NCBI RefSeq assembly: GCF_035222375.1
Contig: NC_085888.1
Coordinates: 1,922,001-1,986,000, forward strand
DNA from: Podospora pseudocomata
Lineage: Eukaryota; Ascomycota; Sordariomycetes; Sordariales; Podosporaceae
Direction: 5' to 3'
Length of the DNA stretch: 64,000 bases
The position numbers and the translations under genes were made by a program. The stretch's first letter is position 1. Every line of letters begins with the position of its first letter. Below the pieces are notes generated by a model, which ran no database searches, was not told where the DNA came from, and worked only from the letters and a program-made list of their open reading frames with translations. This document shows positions 45,939 through 56,887 of this stretch, in pieces.

Positions 45939-47443
45939 TTACCCACTCGCCCAGAAAGCCAAGGCAATAATCATGTAAAGCCCCAGCAACATGGCTCCCT
46001 CCAGGTAGTTTGACTTGCCGTCCTGCACCGTGTATGTCACCACGAGCACCGACACAGCAAAAGCCACCGTCTGGAATGTCTCGAATCTGAGTGTCATGGG
46101 CACACCTATCGCCCAGCCCAGCAGAACCAACGACGGAGTCACCAGCAGCGAAATCTGGATGCTAGACCCAATCGCAACACCCATGGCCAGATCCATCTTG
46201 TTCTTCACAGCCACCACGCAGGCAGTAACATGCTCCGCCGCGTTGCCGACAATCGGGATGAGAATCAAGCCGATAAACGTCTTGTTGAGGGCACCGCTTT
46301 CGGCCACGGCGTCGATGCTGTTGACCATGTGGTCGGCGCAAAAGCTGATGACCAGGGTGGTGAGCAACAGCACGATACCAGCTGACCAGGGGCCAAGGAG
46401 CGGGTCGTGCTCCTCCTCCTCTCCAGCGTTGGGTCCAGCCTCGGACTCGAACAGGCGCTTATGTGAGCGGAGAGAGAAGATCAGGTACATGACGTAGAGA
46501 AAGAGCAAAACGACCGACGAGCAACGAGAAAGAAGCAGGGCCACCTCCTCCTTGTCCGAGCCGCTGTCCAGGACGCCGTACAGAGCGGCCGGCAGAATCA
46601 TGGTTGCCGATGCAAGCGTCATGAGAGAGCATGTCGTCTGGGCCGTGCCCGCAGAGAAGCTCTGCTCAATCGCGTTTCCGTCGGCGTCGCGCATGTTGGT
46701 GAGGCCACCGAGGAAGAAGCACATGCCCAGGACAAGCAAGAGGTTCGAGAGGATTGAGCCCAGCATGGAGGCCTGGACGATTTCCACCTGGTTGGCCCTC
46801 AAGGCCACGATACTGACCTGTTCAGACGTCAGCACGAGCCGGCTGGATAAACAGAATAGTGCTGAGAGGACATACAATAAGTTCGACGGCATTGCCCAAC
46901 GTGGCGTTGACCAAGCCACCGAGAGTCTCGCCAAGCCGAGCAGCAATCTCCTCCGTCGCAAAGGAGAGGATGGCGGCGAGGGGGATGATGGCGAAGAAGT
47001 TGAGGGTGAAAACCAATGTTGGGTTCCACTCGTACGTGCCGGCGATGAGCCCAAAGGGAACAAAAACAAGGAGAACGTTTATCCAAGCTGGTGTGCCGCT
47101 GTTAGATAATCTCCATGATATGGCTCAACGTCAAGCTAGGTAGGTGCTTACAGCTGAGCAATGTGATCTTGAAGACATTGAAGAAATGCGCCGGCAGCCG
47201 GACCAGAGCGTTGGGACTCTTGGTTCCAGGGCTGCTGGTGCGATCAAGAAGAAGGTGTTTCCAAAAGTTGGCTTCGGAGCCGCCATTAGCGATCCTATGG
47301 CCCAAGAGGGGGCTCTCCTCGTCATCCATGCTGGGCGAGCCTGTTTCGTGAGGTGCTTTGCCGGTGGTTACTCGGCGCAAGATCTGGCGGGTTTGAACGT
47401 GAACTGTCAAGCTTGATAAGTAATTGATCAAGCCCTTGCCCAT
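45939..47443 (-). CDS. VCX1: Vacuolar Ca2+/H+ exchanger (CAX/Vcx1 family)
   Basis: Three exons, 47443-47152, 47087-46876 and 46817-45939, give 460 residues. Introns are 64 and 58 nt with donors GTAAGC and GTATGT. Eleven or so hydrophobic helices are visible. The two inverted alpha-repeat motifs that form the ion site are both present: [13 protein letters not shown] (spanning the exon 2/3 junction) and [13 protein letters not shown]. Between them lies an acidic loop ([14 protein letters not shown]). The cytosolic N-terminus of about 95 residues could be autoinhibitory, as in plant CAX proteins (inference). The exchanger uses the vacuolar proton gradient to remove cytosolic Ca2+ and lowers Ca2+ after signalling or stress. 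The acceptor of intron 1 is chosen as CACCAG (47088), because the nearer upstream CAG would bring a stop at once. Confidence 0.93.
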
Positions 47444-47582
47444 GATGATGGGTGAGATTGGAGAGTGAGATGCTGCTGTCTGGTGTCGCCGCGGTCACTG
47501 ACTCTCATGGCGATGCGCGGACAGTAGCGGTAGGAGAGAGAGCTGACAAGAAGACAAATTACCTCTCCAGGAGGATGAAGAT

Positions 47583-47620
47583 AGGTAAGGTAAGGTAAGG
47601 TAAGGTAAGGTAAGGTAGGT
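47583..47620 (+). repeat. Tandem pentamer array (GGTAA)n
   Basis: About seven head-to-tail AGGTA/GGTAA units, roughly 140-180 bp upstream of the exchanger start; on the gene's own strand it reads as TTACC. On the plus strand each unit is a GGTAAG, like a 5' splice site. Any function is unknown. Confidence 0.9.
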
Positions 47621-49674
47621 ATGTAGGAGAGTGAGTGGTCGGGTGTCACAGTCGAGAAAGGGAGCGGTTCATAGCTGCCCAAGAAGACAGACGGGAGTGG
47701 TGTGAAGGATGATAAAAGGTAGGGGTGACTTGGCAAGATGTATGTACTTACAGGACATGATGGATGGCGGCGCGAGAGCGTTTTCACGTCGCAGTCACCA
47801 GGGGGGAATCGGGAACAGTTGGGGGGCCCTGGACTCGGCAGCGAAAATGGGGCGAACGGCAGACTGGGACTGGCTGGGACCGCTGGAACAAAGGTGGGGT
47901 TGCCCCTAAGCCGGTCCGGGATACAAAGACAAAGTCTCCGCCCGGCCAAACGCTGTCTGCTGAACCGCCAAACGCACCCAAGAACAGCGATCTCGAGGTA
48001 TGAGAATCTCTCTCTGTGTGTTGCGTTCCTGGAAACCAACCGTCAGTCCAATGCCATCCCAACTTTCCACCACTTGTCAAAACACCACTCCGTTTTGCCC
48101 TGCGTTAGTTTGCAACCTGCAGCTTGCCCCAAGCAGGTGGTCCCCTTTGTCAACCACCGCCCACCGCCCGACATCGAGGAATTCCAATATCCCGCATCAA
48201 CATTACGATTGTCCCTTCTTGGACAGACAGCAAAAGGGAAGAGGAACGTACCACGTCACACGTTTCTACCACACTACCACACTACCACACTTGTCTCTGT
48301 TTCCCGCAGGTGTCGGGACTGTCCCTAGACTCTCGGATGGCAACGTCTTTTCGGAGTCGGAGCGGTCTGCGGTTTGACGAACGAATCGAGTCCTCTGCCA
48401 AGCGTGGCTGTGAAGAAGTTTATTGCGTAGTGGGAAGCTCCGATGTGGATTTTGCTTTGCTGTGCTGGAGAACGAACGACGGGAAGAAAGCTGGTAACAT
48501 AACCCCGCGATGTTGGAGAAGAGACGAGGAATCTGCTCTGCTGTTGACGTCGACAGACAGGTACGGTATGTTGTGCCCCTGAGAGTTATTTTGGTACCAA
48601 CTTCTTGATCTTGGTCCGTGCCGTTCAACGCCTGCCGTGCCGATGCGGGCCTCGAGTGTAGCCGCCCGATTTTGAAACTTTTGATGCTGAGTATAGATGG
48701 GATGTTGTTTCCACTACAGTTAGTCGGACCTACCTTGCTCAACTGAGTGATTCACCGCCTGGCAAGTTATACCGAAAACTCTTGCCAACAAATTGGCAAC
48801 CTCAACGGCCTCCTCCAAGACAACACAAACTGGGCACAGCATCAACGACGTAACCAGGGCAGCTGAGAACAAGCTCCTAGCTCCAAAAGCTTGAGCTGCC
48901 CCTGTCTAGCCTGTGGAGAAACGTGGGAAATGCCTTCAGGGGTCTGCCTTGCCCGGGCTATCGATAAGCGAACACCCTGGCTTTTTGGACGTTTCTGGTT
49001 GCGTCATGATCCTGGCTCGACGATTATGTCTCGACGCAATTGCCATCTTCAAAAGAGATCGACAATTGTCTTTGAAACTCTTACAACCCTCCTTCCAAGA
49101 TCTTACAATACCGTCAACAGCAAGAAGGACCACCCCCCAAGGAAGGATCCCCAAACTTCCCATTTCCATTTCACTTTTTACATAATGCAGGTATCATCCA
49201 ACGTCACCCCATCAACCGTTTGATGAGGCCCAATCTCGACAAGACATCCATCCTATCGTGTTTTCCCTTCGCGCCTCGCTTTCCTTTCCTCTTCACAGTC
49301 CGAGAAGCGAATCACCGGCAGGCAAAATCCCTCGGCAAAACGCTCTTCAAAACGGCCACACGCTGTTCAACAAATTCCAATCGACTTTCCCATTTCCCCG
49401 TTCATCCTATTCACCAACTTTGTACCAAGTTACACCAAAACGCACAGCCCACAACTGACCCGTGCGCAAAGGAGGCCTCCGTGATTTCTCTTGCTTGCCA
49501 AGAAATGATAATGTGACGTGAGCACATGGGGTAAGCACTGAAACTGACCCCCACTTATTGAGAACATTCTCATCAATTGGTCTGTGTGACCTTTATCAAA
49601 ATTCAACCTCTCTCACCTTTTTGAAAGACAAGACTCTCATTGCACGCAAGCTTTGAGGCGCAGTTTTGTCTTGT

Positions 49675-49676
49675 GC

Positions 49677-49732
<56 letters not shown>
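49675..49732 (+). repeat. Compound microsatellite (GT)n(GA)n
   Basis: A GT block of about 26 bases runs straight into a GA block of about 32 bases, in intergenic DNA. Confidence 0.95.
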
Positions 49733-49736
<4 letters not shown>

Positions 49737-50823
49737 GGGGACTTGAGTTGGGTTGGGTTGGTGTAGGTCTCCGATCTCTCCGTTCCCAGAAGGGCGTAGG
49801 CTGCCTCCTTACTTCTACCCGATCGTCCGGTTCCGATGACACAGGGTACTCGAGAGTCTAGAATTTTGCCCCATTGTTGTTGTTGTGTTGTTGTTGTGGA
49901 ACGGGGTTTCGGGGGGTGGGCGGTACGGCATGGAGTATGGTGATTATATCTTTTGTGGAACTACTGTCCATGGTAGGTAGGATAGGTAAGTCAATGCGCT
50001 TGGCAATAGTGTAAGATGGCTCGCCGTTTGAGACTATCAGCTCGTGGTGGAGGAAGAAATCATCGACACCCGCTGTGAAAGAACCAACGCTCTCAGTTAA
50101 GTTCATCGCTATAACAGGCATTTGCATTCGCAAAACTCGGGAAGCAAGCCACTAAATACGGGCAAGTAACGGCTATCATCAGCACCTAGAGTCTAGCCTT
50201 CGGATCAAATCCAGGGACAAAGGGGAGGAAGAACACGTCTGCCCCTCCATTTTATTCCTGTATGACAGATCAAGACCCATTTCGGTAATTGTTAAAGCAA
50301 AACCGGGTATCCGGTGTGGTAATCTCTACAATGTCAAAGACAACGTTGTGTAAAAAATCGGCATGGATGCCCGAGACTGTATACGATCAACTGCAAGACC
50401 TACACATGCAACAATCAGTCTACAAAGAAAGAATATACGGTGCCTGTGTCATGACCAACCACGCACGCGTAAATCCAGACCTCCTCTACTCCCCTCACCC
50501 TATCCAAGTTGTCTCTCTTTCAGTCTGCAAACTGTCAGCATGCTGCAACACTCACTTGCCCCCCTTTCACATCATAATCCCACACTCCAAATCCCATATC
50601 TTCATCAAATAAACAATACCATCATATTCATACTCCATAATCATACCATCCTAACTCATAACGTAATAATCCCTGATACCTATCCAGTACCGGATATCCC
50701 CCCCTAGGTATTCAACTCCAAAACTCCATGCTTGCTTCAAACCTCCTTTTGATGCTCCCAATCCAAGAGCAAGAAAAAACAAAAAAAAACAAAAACCCCA
50801 AAATCAAATGGGTATCGCAAAGC

Positions 50824-52407
50824 TCAAAGCCCATCCCCAACACCAAACCTCCTCCCCTTATCCAACTCCCCCTCCCTCTCCTCCGCCCTCAACCTCCCAA
50901 CCCCATGCCTCCGTTCCAAATGATCATAATAATCCCCCCTCGACTCCCACACCCTCTCCGGCATCTTGCAGTCCCCATGATGACAGACATATCTCACCCC
51001 CAGCGCAAAACCCTCCCACCTCGTCGTTCTCGCCCTCTCCCTCCTTCTTTGAACCAGCCACCGGGCATACCTCGCAATCTGCTCCTTTTGCTCCTTGGAA
51101 CTCAACCACTCCCGCGTGGCCTCCTCAATCTCGCTCAAATAGTACTTCTTCCTCATCCCCAGCTTGACATCAGGCGCCTCAAACCGGTAATAAGTTTTGT
51201 ACTTTTTCCCCCTTTCCTGATCCAAGAGACTCTCCCTCGAGGCGGTGGAGTTCGCAGAAAGAGGAGTAGACGCAGACGAGGTAAAAGCCCGAAGCTTCTC
51301 ATAAAACCAGGCTTGGTGCTCGTCCGTCCCCAGGCTCAGCAGCAAATCAATAGAGGGCCCGCCGTCGTCGAGCAGCGATGAGATTTCCTTCAGCACTTCA
51401 AGAGTAGGGTCGCGAATCTGCTTGCTGCCGTCCACAAACGACCCTGAGCCTAGCTTGAACGGCTTGAAGGAATACGACGACGGCGCCGTGATGGCCTTTG
51501 CGACTTCGGGAATCGAGACCAGACTGCCGGCGTCATCTTCCTCCTCTTCTTTGTACGTGCAGAAAGCGTATGGGCGGCGCGGTTGGTGACGCTCGACTTC
51601 GGTACACCACGCCAGGGTCTGACATTGAAAGACATCCTTCCGGAAGCCGGTCGACTCATTCGAGTGGGTGGATGATCTCGAAGAGACCGGTGTTGGGAAA
51701 GTGGCAGCGACGGCGGCCTTGTTCCTGGTTGTAGAGCTGACGCTGAACTTGGCAAACGTATCGAAAAAGGCGCGGGTGCGCTTGGTCGGCCAGGTGCTCC
51801 GGCGATAGAGCAGTGGAAAGTCGATCGTGGCGCCGCCGGCAAGGTCCGTGGTGAGAGGTATGTTCTTGTTCTGGCGGTGGAATTCACTGATGCATTCATC
51901 GACACTCTTCCCAAGCATTCCCAGCATGATGGCGATCAAACCTCCGACACTGGTACCCGCGATGTAGTCAAAATAGTGGCACGGTAGATATTGATCTTCC
52001 CTGAAGACGTCTTCGGGGATTTGATCGCGGGGTATCCGCTCAGTCTGGGCGCTCGATGAGGCGCGCGGGTCAAGGTCTTGCTCAACCCGCGCAATCTCCT
52101 GCATCAGCGCCTGCAGAACTATCAGAGACGAGTACCCCTTGATGCCGCCGCCGTCGAGGGTCAGAATAAGCTTTTTGGACCATGGCGTGGATGTGACATT
52201 AAGTTCGGGCGACTGGATACCGGCCCCGGAAGCGGAGTGGGCGCTGGTGACATCGCTGGTGGGGGAAGGTTTCGGGATGGCTATCGTGACGCGGTTCGCG
52301 GTTGGGACTCGACGTGCGGCCGGCCTGGTTCGGAGCGACGACACCTTTTTTGGTAACGGAGGACGTGGCTCGTCTTCCTCTTGAGGAGCGCTGACGACGT
52401 CTGTCAT
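50824..52407 (-). CDS. Patatin-like phospholipase with C-terminal C2H2-like segment
   Basis: One exon, 527 residues from the ATG at 52407. The patatin fold is complete in outline: the oxyanion loop KLILTLDGGGIKGYSSLIVL at about residue 80, the nucleophile elbow YFDYIAGTSVGGLIAIMLG (GTSVG, catalytic Ser), and the catalytic Asp in GSGSFVDGSKQIRDP, where DGS replaces the usual DGG/DGA. Family enzymes hydrolyse phospholipid acyl chains with a Ser-Asp dyad. The last 60 residues contain YVCHHGDCKMPERVWESRGD then YYDHLERRHG, a Cys2-His2 pattern with unusual spacing. The N-terminal 70 residues are Pro/Ser-rich. The gene is divergent from the HeLo-pseudokinase gene. Patatin domains are known effectors in fungal NLR-type defence proteins, but this one has no visible NB or repeat domain. 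Confidence 0.88.
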   Translation of the reverse strand: MTDVVSAPQEEDEPRPPLPKKVSSLRTRPAARRVPTANRVTIAIPKPSPTSDVTSAHSASGAGIQSPELNVTSTPWSKKLILTLDGGGIKGYSSLIVLQALMQEIARVEQDLDPRASSSAQTERIPRDQIPEDVFREDQYLPCHYFDYIAGTSVGGLIAIMLGMLGKSVDECISEFHRQNKNIPLTTDLAGGATIDFPLLYRRSTWPTKRTRAFFDTFAKFSVSSTTRNKAAVAATFPTPVSSRSSTHSNESTGFRKDVFQCQTLAWCTEVERHQPRRPYAFCTYKEEEEDDAGSLVSIPEVAKAITAPSSYSFKPFKLGSGSFVDGSKQIRDPTLEVLKEISSLLDDGGPSIDLLLSLGTDEHQAWFYEKLRAFTSSASTPLSANSTASRESLLDQERGKKYKTYYRFEAPDVKLGMRKKYYLSEIEEATREWLSSKEQKEQIARYARWLVQRRRERARTTRWEGFALGVRYVCHHGDCKMPERVWESRGDYYDHLERRHGVGRLRAEEREGELDKGRRFGVGDGL

Positions 52408-53314
52408 CTCGAGAGCGAAAGAGTCACACACTCTGTTCTTTGGTAGCTCGCGCTGTGGCAAGAGGTTGGTGAAGAAGTGGAAGATTGCTCCGGTGAGAAA
52501 AACAGTGGTATTTCAATGACGTTAGGCGGGCTGGGGAACGCCCAAGATGATTCTGGTGTGATTACCAAGGCATGGCCCGGCCTGCTGACACTCCGGGGCC
52601 AGCCTCAAACCAGCCACGCCGCGGTGGCTCCCACGCTTCCCACGCTCTTGTTCTGGAGGCCCTCGGCTGTTGGTTGTGTGTGTGGTCGTGTGTGGTCACT
52701 TCTGGACTCACCGGACGAGGTGTGCTCCGGGTGTCCCGGTGCAAGCCGTGGCGAGGCTTGGCAAGGCTCAGATGTGCAGAGATGTCATTCGCCGCGAGAA
52801 GAGAGCCTCACGTGGGTGTGTTGTGCAGTAGTGATACTGGCGATGATATCGGAAACTGGCGGCTTGCTAAAAAGGCGTGTAGGTGACTCACGAAGTAGGT
52901 AAAGTCAGGTGAAGTGTTGACTGGGGAGACCTGCAGGAACGAGAAGAGCCTAGATGTGCTCTTGTAATGTCGATAAAGCTGTGCTCCAAAATGCGAGTAT
53001 GCAGTGTAACGCTGCTGTATACAGACTGACTCTGAGCAGTGCCTCGTTCAGGCAGATTGACAGTTTGAAGTTCTTGGGGATCAAGATGCAGGAAACTGAT
53101 TGGGCGCATTTCGACGACCGAGTGAACGACCACAACAGCAGTTGTTAGCACCAGCAAATCAGCGCTGCTGCCTGAGCCAGTGGAGTAGGCCTGTCACTTC
53201 AGCCCTTCAAGACGCATGCCTTCCTTTGATCTTTCAAAGCCTTTTTACTTTTGCTGGAGGCTTTTTTACTTTCCAAAGGCCTACCTTGCTTGGAAGGCAT
53301 CGTCAACTGCAACC
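52408..53314. other. Divergent promoter of patatin and HeLo-pseudokinase genes
   Basis: 907 bp between two divergent starts. The first 50 bases upstream of the patatin ATG stay open in frame but have no ATG. No separate gene is seen. Confidence 0.5.
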
Positions 53315-55557
53315 ATGGAAGCCGCAGGGGGGATCATCTCCCTCACCTGGGACGTCTTCGACAGCACCATCAGAGGTGTGTACACGTTCATGACTCTTTA
53401 GTTGACTAACAAACACACCTCTTTGGAATATTATAGGGGCCTGTTCGTCATGCAAATAGGCCTAAAACTATGAAGCTCAAGTGGCTTTGGATCATTGAAA
53501 CACGTGGTTGGATAGCGTATAGACCTATTGGCATGACGACCAGGCCTTGTTTTCTCCAAACCACACGCATCAGCAAAACTAACAAAGGCCTAGTATTCCG
53601 GTTCCTCACGGCCATGGTTGAGATGCCAAGAGACTGCGAGAAATATAGGCTGCAGTTGGTCATCGAATACAACCGCGTCCTGGCCTGGGGTAAGGCGGCC
53701 GGCCTCATCGATGTGCCCGAAGGCTCGACTCTGGGTACCGTACTGGGAGCCGAAGGTATCGAGCTTGCAGCTATACTCGCCCGTATACAGTGGCTGCTCT
53801 CTGAGTTCCGCGACTACAATGCCCGGTACGGCAATGAGCTCAACCCATACGTCTATGACGAGGATGGCAAGCAAATAGCAAAAGAAATCAGGGGCTTGGA
53901 GCGAGACGAGGAGAAGCGAGCGTCTATCGGCGAAACGGATACAACCTCGGCCGCAGATGCCGACATTGTGAAGGATGTCTCGGCTTTGGCGGTGTCCTAC
54001 GAAAAAGAGAAGAAGGAGCGCAGGCACCTCAAGGGAACCAACCATATCAGGGGCTTCCTCTCCAAGGCGGGTTACCACACCAAAGACATGCTCACCCACC
54101 CCGGCCGAGTGCGATGGCTCGTCATGGACGGCGAGGAGTTCAAAAAGCTCCTCGAAGACCTCCACTTCCTGACCGAGCGTCTCCACGAGCTCATAAGAGA
54201 CCACCGTGACAAGCGCATCGACGACATCACCGCAAAGACTTACCGGGAGATGATCCTTACCCGCAACGACATCCAAGACCTCCGCGACATGCTTGACGCC
54301 GTCTCCGGCATTGTTGCCACCTCCTCCCGCAACCATGCCACCGCTGCCGCCCAAAACAACGACAAAACCCTGCAAGACCTTGTCCAACTTAAAAAGCTCT
54401 CCCGCACTTCAGACGCCATTCTCTCCCAGCTCCACGACGACAACCAACCCCTCAAGCTCTCCTCCCTCTCCGACCTCATCACAATCACGGTTCCCGAGTA
54501 CACCCCCGCCACCCTGGACACCTCCTTCGGCTGGAACGAAGACGAAACCGCCCACCCCGAATACCTCCCCCGGCCCCGCGGCATCCTCACCACCCCCCAC
54601 GGCGACATTCCAGTGTGGATAGAGTGGAAATCAATCGGGGCCTTCAAACCCAATTCCCTCCAAGACAAGCAATCCGCCCTTCGCACCGTCGCCCTGGCCG
54701 AGATGCTTCACCTCCCCAAGCCCGGCTCGCTACCCACCTGCGTCGGGTACTTTGACGACAGGGCTTACAACGACACGGAGCGGTACGCCTGGATATTCAA
54801 ATTCCCCGAGGGCTCTGACTACGACACCCGGATTGTATCACTTTATTCCCTCCTCGGCAACAGGACCTACCGCCCGTCTCTGTCACAGCGGGTGGTCCTG
54901 GCAGAAAAACTTTGTTCTACCGTCCTCAACATTCATGCGGTCAACTGGTTGCACAAGGGAATATTCTCGGAAAATGTGCTTTTCTGCCTTGATGACGGGC
55001 GGGTGGCGTACGACCCTACCTCGCCCATCCTCTCGGGATTTGAGTTTTCTCGTCCCGATGGGACGGCTACGACGGCGAGGGATACGGATATTGTGTGGGA
55101 TTTGTATCGGTGGCCGGGGATACAGCGGCAGCGGCCTACGGAGAGGAATTCGAAAAAGACATATGATCTTTATTCTCTGGGGTTGGTGTTGTTGGAGGTG
55201 GCTCACTGGGAGAAACTCCATGTTCTTATGGGGTTTGGGAAGGGGAGGAAAGCCAAGGTGGTCGAGGGCGAGGAAGAAAAGGGGTATCCCAATGTTAGTT
55301 TGGAGGAGAGCAAAAACGTGAGGGATTGGCTTTTGGGTGTCAGGAAAGAGGGGGCGCCGTTTGAGATTAACCCTCTGGCGGAGTTGGGGGGTTTGGTAGG
55401 GGAGAGGTACGCGAGGGTGGTGGAGAGGTGCTTGTGGGCTCATGGGGAGAGGGGGTTTGGTGTGGCGGATGGGCTGTTGGGTGTTGATGGGGGTTTGGTG
55501 CTGCAGGAGGCGTTTACCGAGGGGGTGGTGGAGGAGTTGAGGGGGATTAGGCTTTGA
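53315..55557 (+). CDS. HeLo-domain protein with C-terminal pseudokinase
   Basis: Two exons, 53315-53375 and 53594-55557 (intron 218 nt, donor GTGTGT, ACTAAC branch point, acceptor CCTAG, phase 1), give 674 residues. The N-terminal 200 residues fit the HeLo domain of HET-S: MEAAGGIISLTWDVFDSTIR, then CEKYRLQLVIEYNRVLAWGK (compare YERCQLRLDIAKARLSRWGE in HET-S), IELAAILARIQWLLSEFRDY, and RVRWLVMDGEEFKKLLEDLH. HeLo is a helical membrane-damaging domain that acts in heterokaryon incompatibility. From about residue 320 the sequence follows a protein-kinase fold with a lost active site: the catalytic loop is LHKGIFSENVLFC (His474-Asn481, no catalytic Asp) and the DFG position reads GFE (502-504), so it is a predicted pseudokinase. 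It ends KTYDLYSLGLVLLEVAHWEK and a helical C-lobe. No amyloid-type repeat is obvious. Confidence 0.88.
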
Positions 55558-56392
55558 GGAAGGGAGTTTGGGAGATGATATGTTGATGATTTGACGCCTT
55601 TTGCTGCGTAACTTATGCGTTTGAAGATGATAGAAAGGGGCCTAGGTATGATTGACAGGCTTTAAACATATGCGAAAGGGGCCTTTGAAGGTAGGCCATA
55701 GGCCAAGGGTATATATGTTTTTACCCAAGTAAAGAAATCCTCCACAAGGATAATAAATAACCTCCTCCATCAGGTAGATCAGAAACATACTCAACACCTA
55801 CCGATATAAGCACTTCATTCTTAAGTTCACACAAGTCTACATGAAACCCTCAAGACCAACCGAGGGCATGCTGAGATGTGAGTTCAGAGATGCATAACTC
55901 TCAATCTGGGTTGAACCCAAAAGTATTTTGGTGCTGGACGCTAGCGAACAGCAAGTGTGCTACCAAGTTGTCATCGAAACTCCTAAGTTGCGCCGTCAGT
56001 GTATTCTATTAGAACCAGTTCCTCAGACCTCTAGAGAAGCTACTACCCACGCAAGCCCTCACCAATCTCGGATGCTCCCAACCTTTTCCAAACTCCTGCT
56101 CCATGCTCCAAGTCAGCGAGTGGGTGCTAAGCTTTCACGCGTTTCACCACTCCCAAGCATAACAACCCTTTCCCAACACCAGGTCTCATCTATCCATCAC
56201 GAACCATCATCTCAAACAAACGTTGCATGTTTCCCTTATCAAACTACCGGCCCCACCCGCCAGCCAGGGGCCGGCTGTCAAAACCCGGGGAGAAGCTCCG
56301 GCCGATGAAGGAAAGGGGGAGTGGGGGGGGGGGGGGGGGTCCACGGGATTGATTGACCGAACAAGGGGTGGAATGACCAGGAGGCGATGTAA

Positions 56393-56887
56393 TCATCCCG
56401 AGGAAACCGTTAATGAGACTTGTGTGCGAGTGACCTCAGATCGACATACCTCGAAGAACACCAAACATATGTGAGCATCTTGTTGGTGAGTCACCTGGAG
56501 AATATGCAACTTACAGTACAAAGTTAGCTTCTCGCCATCTTTTAGAATGCACTTCGTCATCAACCTCTTCCTCTCCGGCCATACCGACAGAGCGAGGATG
56601 AGGCCGCTTATCTTGGCCAAGGGAGGTAGCTCCAGTTTATTCCCAGATCTCAACTCCATCTTGGTTCGGCTGATGGAACCGAGAAGGAAATCAAACCATT
56701 CTCCATATTGACAGCTGCTAGGCATCCACCGGACATCTTGTTCGGTATGAAAACGGACGTCATCAATACAGCTTCGGAGTGGCTTCGCTGCTGAATGGAT
56801 ATGGCGGATATTTCCGTGGGATTTACGGGGGAGATTCGTGCCCGTGAGAGAAAGACGTTGGGAAGAGAGGTCCAACGACTCGGGCAA
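56393..56887 (-). other. Unassigned open frame of 164 codons
   Basis: This is the longest frame in the gene-poor region. Composition is fairly protein-like (VRWMPSSCQYGEWFDFLLGS, LELPPLAKISGLILALSVW), but it matches no family I know, has no clear splice partners and lies among shorter overlapping frames. It may be a relic or chance. Confidence 0.2.

Larger units (their letters stand above)
47444..50823. other. 3.4-kb gene-free stretch
   Basis: Upstream of the Ca2+ exchanger and downstream of the patatin gene. It holds the GGTAA pentamer array, a GT/GA compound microsatellite and otherwise no recognisable gene. Open frames up to about 195 codons overlap on both strands and lack motifs. Confidence 0.5.

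Noticed and set aside
47583-47620. Pentamer array as an interstitial telomere
   Set aside because: The unit is TTACC/GGTAA, not the TTAGGG repeat usual in these fungi.
56393-56887. Minus-strand 164-codon frame as a defence-type gene
   Set aside because: Superficially protein-like, but no motif, no splice partners and no family match; kept only as an unassigned frame.
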